DNA of 64,000 nt. Source: JANXVR01 sp034667405 (GTDB taxonomy: Bacteria > Actinomycetota > UBA4738 > HRBIN12). Location: NCBI GenBank assembly GCA_034667405.1, contig JAXDJX010000017.1, positions 12,690-76,689 on the forward strand. Reading direction: 5' to 3'. How positions within the stretch are numbered: the first letter of the stretch is position 1; each line of letters starts with the position of its first letter. Position numbers and translations under genes: made by a program. The notes beneath the pieces were generated by a model that made no database searches, was not told the origin of the DNA, and saw only the letters and a program-made list of their open reading frames with translations. Positions 1-9,253 of the stretch are shown one piece after another.

Positions 1-468
1 ACGCACCCACCCTTCGCCGTGACGACGCGGATCGTCGCGCCCTTCGGAGGGAGCGCTCCGGTTCCGGGACAATCCATGGGGATCGCCGTCGGTACGGGCG
101 GCCAGGACGACTACGTTGCCCTTTCGACCGCGGCCGGTGACGGCTCCGGCGCGATCGAGTTCCGGCGCGAGGTGGGCGGCATCGTCACGAACCGCCGGAG
201 CGCTCCCGTCGACATGCCGGGTCCAGACGCCGTGGCGTTGTGGTTACGCGTCGATCCGGTGGCCCATACCGTGCAGCCTCGCTACGCGGTCGCATCTGCG
301 GGTGTGACGGGGCCAACCAAGAACCTCGGAAAGGCGATCGCCGTCCCGGCCAGCTGGTTCTCGTCGGGAGCACTCGCCATCGGCATCATCTCGACGTCCC
401 ACGGGTCCGGCGTTCCGTTCCCGGCCACATGGGATTACTTCAGAGCCAAGGCCGTCGCTCAGCCCTGA
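1..468 (+). CDS. C-terminal part of a secreted, probably lectin-like protein (5' truncated)
   Basis: The reading frame is open from base 1 to the TGA at 466-468, so this is the end of a gene that starts before the window; a GTG at 19 is probably internal. The residues look like a jelly-roll or concanavalin-like module, with alternating beta-strand segments such as SMGIAVGTGGQDDYVAL and a late segment AIGIISTSHGSG, as in DUF1349-like C-terminal domains of secreted actinobacterial proteins. There is no membrane segment in the visible part. The domain assignment is by impression only and the function is unknown. Confidence 0.5.
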   Translation, partial: THPPFAVTTRIVAPFGGSAPVPGQSMGIAVGTGGQDDYVALSTAAGDGSGAIEFRREVGGIVTNRRSAPVDMPGPDAVALWLRVDPVAHTVQPRYAVASAGVTGPTKNLGKAIAVPASWFSSGALAIGIISTSHGSGVPFPATWDYFRAKAVAQP

Positions 469-581
469 TCACCGGGGACCTGGCGTGCGCGCCAAGTCCA
501 GGTGTACTATCCCGAAACTGTCCGGGGCCGTACTCCGTGATCACGACCGATGCCCCGGGACCGAACGAGGAGGGGTGACAC

Positions 582-1502
582 GTGAAGCGACGATCGGCAC
601 TCTGCGCCATGGTCATCGCCACGGCAGCCGCGACGACCGCCGCGGCTCCGGCGGGCGCAGCGTTCCCGGGAAGGAACGGGCGGATCGTCTTCGCCGCCAT
701 ACGCGATGGCGGGAGTCGTTCGCAGATCTACAGCGTGCGTTCCGATGGCAGTGGCGTTCGAAAGCTGACGCACGTTCCGAGGGGATCATCGGCGTGGAAG
801 CCTCATGTGTCAGCAGACGGCAGATCCGTGGTCTACGTCGTGAGCACGCAGGATCAGAACGATCAGCTCTGGCTCATGCGATCGGACGGGACCGATCAAC
901 ATCAGCTGACGACGGGACAGCGATTCAGCCCGTCGGGTGAGGGGACCGCCGGGTTCGCACCGGATGGTCGGATCGTCTACTCGCGTTGCGGCGACTACGT
1001 CGAGTTCTTCTACACCTGCAAGATCGTGTCGGTGCGCCCGGACGGCTCCGACATGCACATCATCATCGGCGGACGGTGGCACCCGAAGGAGCCGGTCGTC
1101 TCCCCGGACGGATCCACGATCGCCTACGTGAGCGACCTCGGAGGGCGCGACGCACGGGTGTGGCTCGCGGATGCCGACGGCGCCAACCGTCGAGCGATCA
1201 CCTCGGGCCTCAAGTTCATCGAGGGCCTGTCGTGGTCTCCCGATGGCACCCACATCGCATTCGGTGGCGTCACCCGCAATATCGCGGTGTACGCCATCGC
1301 CACAGACGGGAGCTACCTCAAGAAGGTGGTTCCGGGCGCGACGTTCCCGGCGTGGTCGCCGAACGGACGCTGGCTCGTCTACGTCAGTGAACTTCGAGGT
1401 CGATTCGAGCGGGCCCGCCCGGACGGCACGGATATCTCTGTCGTCGTCGATCCGACCGTGAGAACCGTGATCGACATCTCGGACTGGGGGGTCGCACCAT
1501 GA
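582..1502 (+). CDS. Secreted TolB-like PD40 beta-propeller protein
   Basis: The 306-aa product has an N-terminal signal peptide (Ala-rich core ending near AGAAF, residues 1-27) and then repeated PD40/WD40-like blades marked by DG-rich turns and WSPDGTHIAF-type strands. Such propellers resemble the C-terminal domain of TolB but lack the TolB N-terminal domain, and they usually act outside the membrane as binding scaffolds. The GTG start is supported by GAGGAGGGG just upstream. The stop overlaps the next start as ATGA, so the two propeller genes are translationally coupled and may be paralogues. Ligand unknown. Confidence 0.8.
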   Translation: MKRRSALCAMVIATAAATTAAAPAGAAFPGRNGRIVFAAIRDGGSRSQIYSVRSDGSGVRKLTHVPRGSSAWKPHVSADGRSVVYVVSTQDQNDQLWLMRSDGTDQHQLTTGQRFSPSGEGTAGFAPDGRIVYSRCGDYVEFFYTCKIVSVRPDGSDMHIIIGGRWHPKEPVVSPDGSTIAYVSDLGGRDARVWLADADGANRRAITSGLKFIEGLSWSPDGTHIAFGGVTRNIAVYAIATDGSYLKKVVPGATFPAWSPNGRWLVYVSELRGRFERARPDGTDISVVVDPTVRTVIDISDWGVAP

Positions 1503-2563
1503 GGCGCGTTGCATCGATGCTGTTCGTCGGGTTGATGACGGGGCTGGTGCTTGCCGGCACTACGTCTGCTCCCGCGGTCGGAGGCTCGGCGGCGTTCAAC
1601 GGCCGCATCCTGTTCACTCGGTGTACCGCGAGAAGCTGTGACATCTACACCGCCAATCCGGATGGAACTGCCATCCGCCGGGTCACCCACGATGGGAATG
1701 CGTTCTCCGGTGACTGGTCTCCCGACGGGCGCCACATCGCCTACGTCGGCGCTGCGAGTGGGGATTTCGCGATATGGATCGTGCGTTCCGATGGTTCCCA
1801 TGCCAGGCAGCTGACGCCGAACGATCGACGGTCCGACAACTTCTGGCCACGGTTCGCCCCGAACGGGCGGCGGCTCCTCTTCGTCAACTGCGCAGGGGGC
1901 GACTGCGACGGAGGGATCGGGTCGGTCCGAACGGATGGGAGTCATCTCCACATGGTGACCGAGAACAGTCACTCCTCGTACAACGTCGCGGAACTCTCAC
2001 CTGACGGGACGCGATTGGCCTACATGCGCTGGCACGTGGGTGGCGTCAAGATGGCGATCTACGTCGCGAACGCCGACGGCACCGACGAGAGACGCATCAC
2101 CCAAGCACGCTTGGAGGGCTATCTTCCTGACTGGTCGCCCTCGGGGGATCGCATCGCGTTCACGAGTTACGTCTTCTTCGACCGACCAGCTCCGTCTATC
2201 TACTCTGTTCGTCCCGACGGAAGCGACGTCGAGGCCCTTACCCACCCACCGTCGCCCCACTCTGACTGGGACGGTTCCTATTCACCCGACGGTTCGAAGA
2301 TCATCTTCGATTCCGACCGCCGGTACTCCGACGGCTGTTGCGGCGACCTCTTCACCATCGATGCGGCCGGGGGGAACCTGCAGAAGATCGACCTGCCGTT
2401 CGACGCGTACGACCCGAGATGGGGAACCGCACCGCCGATGCCGATAAGTCCGATGTCGATATCTGCCCACGATGCGGGTTCCCGGGTCCCAAGGGTGGGC
2501 GGATCTCCTTGTCACGTCGTGCCGGGTTTGGCCGGCACGCCGATGTGTCCTGAGGCTGGGTAG
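1499..2563 (+). CDS. Secreted PD40 beta-propeller protein, coupled paralogue
   Basis: The 354-aa product has a signal peptide (hydrophobic residues 5-22, cleavage near TTSAPA) followed by at least five PD40 blades containing motifs such as WSPDGRHIAYVG and YSPDGSKIIFDSD. It begins with NGRILFTRC, the same opening strand as its upstream neighbour, and overlaps that gene by four bases. The C-terminal 40 residues after WGTAPP are not propeller-like and include several Cys and Pro residues. Likely exported and co-expressed with the upstream gene; no enzymatic motif is visible. Confidence 0.8.
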   Translation: MRRVASMLFVGLMTGLVLAGTTSAPAVGGSAAFNGRILFTRCTARSCDIYTANPDGTAIRRVTHDGNAFSGDWSPDGRHIAYVGAASGDFAIWIVRSDGSHARQLTPNDRRSDNFWPRFAPNGRRLLFVNCAGGDCDGGIGSVRTDGSHLHMVTENSHSSYNVAELSPDGTRLAYMRWHVGGVKMAIYVANADGTDERRITQARLEGYLPDWSPSGDRIAFTSYVFFDRPAPSIYSVRPDGSDVEALTHPPSPHSDWDGSYSPDGSKIIFDSDRRYSDGCCGDLFTIDAAGGNLQKIDLPFDAYDPRWGTAPPMPISPMSISAHDAGSRVPRVGGSPCHVVPGLAGTPMCPEAG

Positions 2564-2624
2564 GGAGCCCTTCGCCAACTACACTCGCGCGAAGCACGAC
2601 GGCACGGAGAGAGGCGGACGCGCG

Positions 2625-4160
2625 GTGGTGAGCAAGGGGTCGCAGCCCGGCGTACCCGTCGATGCCCAGACACTGGTCGAGCGACTCCCCGGGATCGTCT
2701 ACGCGGCCGAGCTCGGTGAGGCGGGGCTCTGGACCTACGTCAGTCCACAGCTCGAATCGATCCTGGGATATGCGCCCGCAGAGTGGCTGGCCGACCCCAC
2801 ATTGTTCGATCGGCGCTTGCATCCCGACGATGTCGACCGTTACCGGACGGCAGAGCTGGAGAGTCACGAGCTGGGCGAACCCCTATCGGTCGAATATCGG
2901 CTCCACAGCCGGGACGGCCGCGTGGTGTGGATACGAGATGAGGCGACGGTCGTCCACGAAGGCGATACCGCGGCGTTCAATCTCGGTGTGATGTTGGATA
3001 TCACCGTTCGCAAAGAGACGGAGACGGAGCTTTGGGAGACAGAGGCGAAGTACCGGACCCTGGTCGAACAGATCCCCGCCGTGACCTACATCGATGCCGT
3101 CCCGTTGGACGATCCGAGGGACCTCACCCCCGTCTACATCAGTCCCCAGATTGAAACGCTTCTGGGCTACACACCAGAGGAGTGGGCCGAGGACCACGAC
3201 CTCTGGGACCGTGTCGCCCACCCCGACGATGTGGAGTCGGTCAGCGCGCAGGCCGAACAGGCCTTCGTCGCGGGAACGCCGCTCAGCATCGAGTACCGGA
3301 TGATGACGCGCGACCATCGGGTGGTTTGGATCCGCGAAGAAGCGTCGCTGGTGCGCGACGACCAAGGAGTCCCGAAGTTCTGGCAGGGGCTCTACATCGA
3401 CATCACGGGACTGAAGCGAGCCGAAGAGGAACTGAACAACGCCCTGCATCGCGAGATGGATGCGTCAGAGCGGCTCCGGGCGCTCGACGAGATGAAGAAC
3501 ACCTTCCTGCAAGCCGTCTCCCACGATCTGCGTACGCCGCTCGCGGCCATCCTCGGACTCGCGCTCACGCTTGCCCGGGAGGAGGTCGAGCTGGACGACA
3601 TCGAGGTGCGGGACCTCGCGACCCGCATCGCTTCGAACGCGCGCAAGCTCGATCGGATGGTCGCCGACCTCCTGGACCTAGACCGGCTGACGCGGGGCAT
3701 CATCGAGCCCGAGCTCCGCGACACCGATGTCGGCGCATTGGTTCGCGCTCTGGTGACCGAGTTCGATATGCCGGGGGAGCGGCGGATCCTTCTCGATGCT
3801 GAGCGTGTCGTCGTGCCGGTCGATCCCTCGAAGATAGAACACATCGTCGAGAACCTGCTCGCGAACACCGCGCGACACACACCGGCGGGAAGCCGGGTCT
3901 GGATCAAGGTCCAAGCGAAGTACGAGGGCGCACTCATCATCGTGGAGGACGAAGGGCCGGGCGTTCCGGAGGAGCTCCGCGAAGCCGTCTTCGATCCGTT
4001 CCGCCAAGGGCCGTCGATCTCGAGCCACGCGCCCGGCGTGGGGGTCGGGTTAACCCTCGTCGCTCGATTCGCTGAGTTGCACGGAGGGCGCGCGTGGGTG
4101 GAGGCGCGCCCGGGTGGCGGTGCGTCGTTCCGGGTGTTCCTGCCCGGCGCCGACGCTTGA
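2625..4160 (+). CDS. Soluble PAS-PAS sensor histidine kinase (orphan)
   Basis: About 511 aa. Two PAS domains lie in tandem (each with a YVSPQ/YISPQ strand, LGY helix and HPDD motif, roughly residues 10-130 and 140-275), followed by a HisKA dimerisation helix with H-box SHDLRTPLAA and an HATPase domain with N-box ENLLANTARH, G1 DEGPGVPE and G2 GVGVGLTL. No membrane segment is present, so it senses a cytoplasmic or membrane-soluble signal. The frame is open upstream to 2472, which would overlap the previous gene by 92 bases. I chose GTG 2625 (2628 also possible) because GAGAGGCGG precedes it. No response regulator gene is adjacent. Confidence 0.85.
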   Translation: MVSKGSQPGVPVDAQTLVERLPGIVYAAELGEAGLWTYVSPQLESILGYAPAEWLADPTLFDRRLHPDDVDRYRTAELESHELGEPLSVEYRLHSRDGRVVWIRDEATVVHEGDTAAFNLGVMLDITVRKETETELWETEAKYRTLVEQIPAVTYIDAVPLDDPRDLTPVYISPQIETLLGYTPEEWAEDHDLWDRVAHPDDVESVSAQAEQAFVAGTPLSIEYRMMTRDHRVVWIREEASLVRDDQGVPKFWQGLYIDITGLKRAEEELNNALHREMDASERLRALDEMKNTFLQAVSHDLRTPLAAILGLALTLAREEVELDDIEVRDLATRIASNARKLDRMVADLLDLDRLTRGIIEPELRDTDVGALVRALVTEFDMPGERRILLDAERVVVPVDPSKIEHIVENLLANTARHTPAGSRVWIKVQAKYEGALIIVEDEGPGVPEELREAVFDPFRQGPSISSHAPGVGVGLTLVARFAELHGGRAWVEARPGGGASFRVFLPGADA

Positions 4161-4243
4161 ATCACTGCGTTGGTGCGCGCGCCCAGGCCGAACCCGGCGT
4201 AGGATGCCCATCGCAAGCCCAAATGCAGTGAGAGGGGAACGGA

Positions 4244-5182
4244 ATGAGTGGCTCTGGGTTCGATGCGCCGCCTCCACCACCACCAACGCCGCCGATGCCG
4301 CCAGGTGGCGGGGAGGGTCCTGCCGCGGGCGGTATGGGAGGCGATGCCCTGCCACCCCGGGGACTCGGGGACATCTTGTCTGCGGCGTTCACGATCTATA
4401 AGGCACACGCACTGCAGCTCATCGTCATCGTCGCCATCATCGTTGTGCCGCTGCAGTTCATCAGCTCATTGCTCGGCGACGTGGTGTTCAAGGCGGACAC
4501 CAAGACGGTAGACACCCTGGGGACATCGATCCAGGTGATCGAACCTCGCAGCCTGGGGATCGTCTGGCTGTCCATCCTGGTCGGCGCGATCATCGCGGTG
4601 ATCATCACGGCGATGCTGCAGGCAGCCGTCCTTCGTGCCGCCGCTCAGGCAACCATCGGAGACCCGGTCGATGCCACCGAGAGCTACAAGTTCGGCTTCC
4701 GGAAGGTCGGTAGCGTGATCTGGCTCTCCATCCTCGTGGGACTCGTGACCCTGAGCATCATGATCCTGGGCGTTGCCCTCGCATTCGCGGTCAAGGCACT
4801 GGGCATCCTGGTCATCCTTGCGGGCGTCGTGTTCGCCGTGTGGGCCAGCGTGAGTCTGTCCGCCAGCATCCCGGTGCTCGTCGTCGAGGACAAGCGCGGG
4901 ACCGAAGCTATGAAGCGTTCGTGGAACCTGGTGAAGGGCGATTTCTGGCACGTGTTGGGAACGCTCATCGTCGCCGGTCTGATCGTGGGGGTGGTGAGCG
5001 GGATCTTCACCGCCTTGGGTGGAAGCAACTGGATCCTGGGATGGATCTTCGGGTCGATCGGGAGGATCATCACGGCTCCGTTCACCGCCCTGGTCGCCGT
5101 TCTCCTGTACTTGGACCTGCGGGCGCGGAAAGAAGGGTTGACGGCCTCCACCCTCCGAGGGGAGCTGCGCACCGGCGGCTAG
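4244..5182 (+). CDS. Multi-spanning membrane protein with Pro/Gly-rich N-terminus (GPDPase membrane-domain type)
   Basis: 312 aa. Residues 1-45 are a Pro/Gly-rich cytoplasmic segment, then GLGDILSAAFTIYKAH introduces about six hydrophobic helices. The pattern of an amphipathic DILSxAFxIYK helix and a late SWNLVKGDFWHVLGT segment is typical of the membrane domain of glycerophosphoryl diester phosphodiesterases, which here stands alone without the enzyme domain. AGAGGGG precedes the ATG. The gene ends tail-to-tail with marR, sharing the palindromic CTAG stop. Role unknown, possibly membrane organisation or transport. Confidence 0.7.
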   Translation: MSGSGFDAPPPPPPTPPMPPGGGEGPAAGGMGGDALPPRGLGDILSAAFTIYKAHALQLIVIVAIIVVPLQFISSLLGDVVFKADTKTVDTLGTSIQVIEPRSLGIVWLSILVGAIIAVIITAMLQAAVLRAAAQATIGDPVDATESYKFGFRKVGSVIWLSILVGLVTLSIMILGVALAFAVKALGILVILAGVVFAVWASVSLSASIPVLVVEDKRGTEAMKRSWNLVKGDFWHVLGTLIVAGLIVGVVSGIFTALGGSNWILGWIFGSIGRIITAPFTALVAVLLYLDLRARKEGLTASTLRGELRTGG

Positions 5183-5598
5183 GAGCCAACCATCTTCCGA
5201 AGGAGCTTGACGAAGGTTCGCCGTTCCCTCTCGTCAAGTTCCCGCACCCCGGGAAGCTGATCGAAGAAGTCGTGCTGCAGGGTCGATTGGAGAGCGAGGC
5301 CCTTCGCCGTCAAGACCAGGTTCTTGGCTCGCCTGTCATCGGGATCCATCTCGCGCCGAACCAAACCGCGTTCCTCGAGGGCGTCGGCGATGGTGGTGAC
5401 GAACGACGGGTCGCATCGAAGCTCGGCTGCCAGGCCCTTCATCCCCACGCGGCCGTCGATACGTGCCAGGGCCAGGGCGTAGGGGACGGGCAAACCCGTG
5501 CCGCCGACGCTGGTCTGCAACTCGTCGCGCATGAGCGCCAGCAAGTCGGAAAGCGCATCGACGATCTGCCTCGAGGCAGTGACTTCCGTGTCGACCAT
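5179..5598 (-). CDS. MarR-family transcriptional regulator
   Basis: 139 aa from ATG 5598. The winged helix-turn-helix shows GLAAELRCDPSFVTTIADAL (recognition helix) and the wing REMDPDDRRAKNLVLT with the conserved DxRxK signature of MarR proteins. The frame is open further upstream to 5814, but that extension would overlap the divergent transporter and has no homology; 139 aa is the normal MarR size. TATAGT lies only six bases before the ATG, so the message may be leaderless. Divergent orientation suggests it represses the MMPL exporter. Confidence 0.85.
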   Translation of the reverse strand: MVDTEVTASRQIVDALSDLLALMRDELQTSVGGTGLPVPYALALARIDGRVGMKGLAAELRCDPSFVTTIADALEERGLVRREMDPDDRRAKNLVLTAKGLALQSTLQHDFFDQLPGVRELDERERRTFVKLLRKMVGS

Positions 5599-5623
5599 GT
5601 AGAAACTATACCTCTCACTCAAA

Positions 5624-5640
5624 GATTGACCTACCCAATC
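5624..5640. promoter_or_regulatory. Candidate MarR operator palindrome
   Basis: GATTG-N7-CAATC is a perfect interrupted palindrome of 17 bp lying between the divergent marR and MMPL genes, 26 bases before the marR start. Its size and TTG/CAA core fit known MarR operators. Binding is an inference. Confidence 0.4.
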
Positions 5641-5740
5641 ATTGCCGGAGTCAAACATTTCCCGTAACCTCGCGGGGCGCACCGTCCGACGAACCCAGGG
5701 CATCCGCGCGACCAACTCATATCTCGGAGGTACACGTCTG

Positions 5741-7948
5741 ATGCGCGGACTCGCTCGATGGTCGTTCACACACCGGTGGATGGTGGTCGGGGCGTGGCTG
5801 GCGGCCTTCGTCATTCTCCTCGGTGTGGGCAGTGCCGTGGGAACGGCCTACTCCAGCAGCTTCACCCTTCCGAACACCGAGTCCACTCGGGCGCTCGACC
5901 TCATCCGTGCGGTGGCTCCTGCGGAATCGGGTGATACGGAACAGATCGTCTTCGGCACCAGCGGGGGCGCCAAGGTCACGGACCCACCGGTCCAGGCCAG
6001 GGCCACCGACGTGCTCACCAAGATCGCCGCCCTCCCGCATGTGGCCGGCGTGGTCTCGCCCTTCGACAAGGCCGGCGCTCAGCAGATCAGCCCCGACGGG
6101 ACCGTCGCGTTCGCCACGGTGGCGCTGGACCAGCAAGCCCAGGACCTGCCCCTTCCGTTGGCCGCCACCTTCGTGAACACGGCGAAGTCCGGGTCGGGCG
6201 ATGGTCTGGTCGTTGCGGTCTCGGGTCAGTTCGCACAGTTGGCGAGCCCTCCGTCGGTGGGAGGAACCGGTCTTGGGATCCTCACCGCCGGGATCGTCCT
6301 CTTCTTGGTGTTCGGCTCGCTCTTGGCGATGGCCATGCCGCTGGCATCCGCGATGGTCGCCCTTGGAACCGCCATCTCCGCCATCGGGCTCCTGAGCCAC
6401 ATCATCGGGATGCCCGAGTTCTCTTCCGAACTCGTGCTGCTCATCGGCCTGGGCGTCGGCATCGACTACGCGCTGTTCATCGTGTCGCGGCATCGTCAGG
6501 GATTGCAGTCGGGGATGGACGTCGGCGCATCCGTCGAACTCGCCATCGACACCTCCGGTCGAGCGGTGCTCTTCGCGGGGACCATCGTGTGCATCGCGCT
6601 CCTCGGCATGTTCGCGCTGGGGATCAGCTTCCTGTACGGACTCGCGGTGGCGGCCAGTATCGGCGTGCTCTTCACGATGTTGGCCGCGCTGACATTCCTG
6701 CCGGCGATGCTTGGATTCGTCGGACCGAAGATCCTGTCCCGGCGTCAGCGGCGCTCGCTCGAGAAGAACGGGTTCCGTTCGGCCCATGAGCAAGGGTTCT
6801 GGGTTCGCTGGTCACGCGGGGTCGAGCGACGTCCGGTGGTCTACGGCGCCGTGGCGCTCCTGGTCATCGTGTTGCTGGCCGTGCCGTTCTTCAAGCTCCG
6901 GCTGGGTTCCTCCGACCAGGGCAACGACCCGAAGGGGAAGACCACTCGGGTTGCCTACGACATGCTCGCGGAAGGGTTCGGCCCCGGGTTCAACGGACCA
7001 CTGCAACTGGTTGCCAAGACCAACAGCGATGCGCAGACCACGGCGCTCGAGAACCTGGCCAAGACCATCTCCGGTCAGGACGGGGTCGCGGCGGTCACGC
7101 CCCTCACCACGCTCCCCGGTCCCGACAACACGAACGTGGCGCTCTTCCAGGTCTACCCGACCTCGGCACCGCAGGACGCCGCCACAACGGATCTCATCAA
7201 GACGCTCCGCGAAGACGTCGTCCCGCAAGCCGTCGCAGGCTCGGGTCTGACGGTCTACGTGGGCGGGCTCACGGCGACGTTCTCGGACTTCGCAAGCGTC
7301 CTCACCTCGAAGCTTCCGCTGTTCATCGGCATCGTGGTGCTGCTCTCGTTCCTCCTGCTGACGATGGTGCTGCGGAGCCTGGTGGTTCCGTTGAAGGCCG
7401 CGATCATGAACCTGTTGTCCATCGGTGCCGCCTTCGGGATCTTGACGGCGGTGTTCCAGTGGGGATGGTTGGGCAGTCTGTTCGGCGTCAGCCGGCCGGG
7501 GCCGGTGGAGGCGTTCCTCCCCGTCATGCTGTTCGCGATCCTGTTCGGCTTGTCGATGGACTACGAGGTGTTCCTGGTGATGCGCATCCACGAGGAGTGG
7601 TTGCGGACCGGTAACAACAAGGACGCCATCGGGCGCGGGCTCGCGGCGACCGGCGGGACCATCACGGCCGCTGCCGGGATCATGATCGTCGTGTTCGGTT
7701 CGTTCATCCTGGGAGGGGAACGCATCATCAAGGAGTTCGGTTTGGGCCTAGCCGGAGCGATCTTCGTGGACGCGGTGATCATCCGCTCGGCGCTGGTGCC
7801 GGCCGTGATGCTCTTGACCGGCAAGATCAACTGGTGGTTCCCACGGTGGCTCGATCGCTGGCTGCCGCGGATCCACGTGGAGCCGGAGATGGTGCCCGAG
7901 GTGGAGATCCTGCCCGACCCAGCTCTCGCGGGGACGAACAGCCCCTAG
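5741..7948 (+). CDS. MMPL-family (RND superfamily) transporter
   Basis: 735 aa from ATG 5741, chosen because GGAGG lies ten bases upstream and MRGLARWSFTHRWMVVG is the usual family start; the frame is open 33 codons earlier. It has two halves, each with one helix, a large extracytoplasmic loop and five helices. The transmembrane Asp-containing motifs GIDYALFIVSRHR (first half) and GLSMDYEVFLVMRIHEEW (second half) are the proton-relay signature. Such pumps export lipids or drugs across the inner membrane. The divergent marR is the probable regulator. The stop shares CTAG with the converging amine oxidase gene. Confidence 0.9.
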   Translation: MRGLARWSFTHRWMVVGAWLAAFVILLGVGSAVGTAYSSSFTLPNTESTRALDLIRAVAPAESGDTEQIVFGTSGGAKVTDPPVQARATDVLTKIAALPHVAGVVSPFDKAGAQQISPDGTVAFATVALDQQAQDLPLPLAATFVNTAKSGSGDGLVVAVSGQFAQLASPPSVGGTGLGILTAGIVLFLVFGSLLAMAMPLASAMVALGTAISAIGLLSHIIGMPEFSSELVLLIGLGVGIDYALFIVSRHRQGLQSGMDVGASVELAIDTSGRAVLFAGTIVCIALLGMFALGISFLYGLAVAASIGVLFTMLAALTFLPAMLGFVGPKILSRRQRRSLEKNGFRSAHEQGFWVRWSRGVERRPVVYGAVALLVIVLLAVPFFKLRLGSSDQGNDPKGKTTRVAYDMLAEGFGPGFNGPLQLVAKTNSDAQTTALENLAKTISGQDGVAAVTPLTTLPGPDNTNVALFQVYPTSAPQDAATTDLIKTLREDVVPQAVAGSGLTVYVGGLTATFSDFASVLTSKLPLFIGIVVLLSFLLLTMVLRSLVVPLKAAIMNLLSIGAAFGILTAVFQWGWLGSLFGVSRPGPVEAFLPVMLFAILFGLSMDYEVFLVMRIHEEWLRTGNNKDAIGRGLAATGGTITAAAGIMIVVFGSFILGGERIIKEFGLGLAGAIFVDAVIIRSALVPAVMLLTGKINWWFPRWLDRWLPRIHVEPEMVPEVEILPDPALAGTNSP

Positions 7949-9228
7949 CGCGGGGCGAGGACCTCGGCGACATAAGCCGCGGCTTCGACGCCGCTGCCTA
8001 TCGCGCCTTCGATCCAGCCGGCACCCTCGGTGGCGATGTCCGATCCGGCGAACGCGAGCCGGCCTTCGTGCCGAGCGAGCGCGTCGAAGGTGCCATCGCT
8101 GAACCAGGTGGGAGGCACGGAGAGCCACGTGCCGCGAGAGAACCGATCGCTCACCCAATCGTGGCCGCCCGTCGTTCCGACGGTGGCTTCGGGAAGATGG
8201 GCGTTCACCGCGGCTGCGACCGCATCGTGGTCGGCGAGGTCTACCGGGTCCTGGACCGAGAAGCCCATGAACAGCTTGCTGTCGCCGGCCGGGAACCGCA
8301 CGAAGCCCGCGTTGATGGGGGTGTCCCAGCCCGCGCCGATGTAGGTGTCGGGCGCGCCGTCGACGATCGCGATCACCTTCGAGACCTGGCCCGGGTGCCG
8401 GCACTCGGCCGCGCGGCGCTTCGGCTCCGCCAGCGGCGGATCGAACTCGACGTCTGCCCACACGTTCAGCGGGAGGGCGAGTACCGCCGCCTCGGCTCGA
8501 AGGACCGTCCCGTCCTCGAGCGTCACGGTTACGCCGCTATCGGTAGTGGCCACCTGGGCTACGACCGCTCCGAACCGGATGTCGAGACCCGCCGCCATCG
8601 GGTCGATCAGGCTCTTCGTGCCGTCGGCGAGCAGGTCACCCAGGTCCAGGAACACGTCGGCGGGGCTGTAGTTGAGTTCGACCATGTCCCAGAGGAGGGG
8701 GAGGGCCGAACATTCCTCGAGCGAGGCACCGCCCTTGGACACCATGTAAGCGCGCACATAGTCGACGGCTTCCGCGTCGGCATCGAGGCTCTTCACCCAT
8801 GACGCGACCGGGAGATCAAGCTCGTCGAGCGCGGCCCGATCCCCGTTCGCGAACGCGTCGCGCGTGGTTCGGAGCGCATCTGCGAGGTTCGATGACGCCA
8901 GTCTCGCCTGGATGTTCCGGATGGCGTCGATGCCTTCGGCACGCCGATCGCCGTTGATCCAGGCAAGCATGTCGGGCTCGGTTCCGGGCATGACCGGCAC
9001 GCCGTAGCGGTCGATCTCGCGCGCAAGGTTGGGCTGGTCGTCCTTCGAGAAGAACATCCCGCCGTACTCCGCCATCACGCCGGTGCCCGGGATCTCTCGG
9101 TACCACGTGCGCCCGCCGATCCGATCGCGCGCTTCCAGGACCACGACGCTGCGTCCGGATTCCGACAGATCGCGCGCCGCAGCGATCCCTGCGAATCCCG
9201 CACCGAGCACCAACACGTCCGGATCCAT
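7945..9228 (-). CDS. FAD-dependent flavin amine oxidase
   Basis: 427 aa from ATG 9228 (a GTG at 9246 would add six residues). The N-terminus holds the dinucleotide-binding motif VLGAGFAGIAAARDL (G9xG11xxG14), the Glu of VVVLEARDRIGG that binds FAD ribose, and GGRTW. The C-terminus has AFAGSDIATEGAGWIEGAI, the second FAD-contact motif of the monoamine oxidase family. It should oxidise an amine to an imine with O2, substrate unknown. It is the last gene of a minus-strand run with the SagB-type enzyme 25 bases upstream. Confidence 0.85.
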   Translation of the reverse strand: MDPDVLVLGAGFAGIAAARDLSESGRSVVVLEARDRIGGRTWYREIPGTGVMAEYGGMFFSKDDQPNLAREIDRYGVPVMPGTEPDMLAWINGDRRAEGIDAIRNIQARLASSNLADALRTTRDAFANGDRAALDELDLPVASWVKSLDADAEAVDYVRAYMVSKGGASLEECSALPLLWDMVELNYSPADVFLDLGDLLADGTKSLIDPMAAGLDIRFGAVVAQVATTDSGVTVTLEDGTVLRAEAAVLALPLNVWADVEFDPPLAEPKRRAAECRHPGQVSKVIAIVDGAPDTYIGAGWDTPINAGFVRFPAGDSKLFMGFSVQDPVDLADHDAVAAAVNAHLPEATVGTTGGHDWVSDRFSRGTWLSVPPTWFSDGTFDALARHEGRLAFAGSDIATEGAGWIEGAIGSGVEAAAYVAEVLAPR

Positions 9229-9253
9229 GGCGCGGGAACCTACCACAGGCGCG

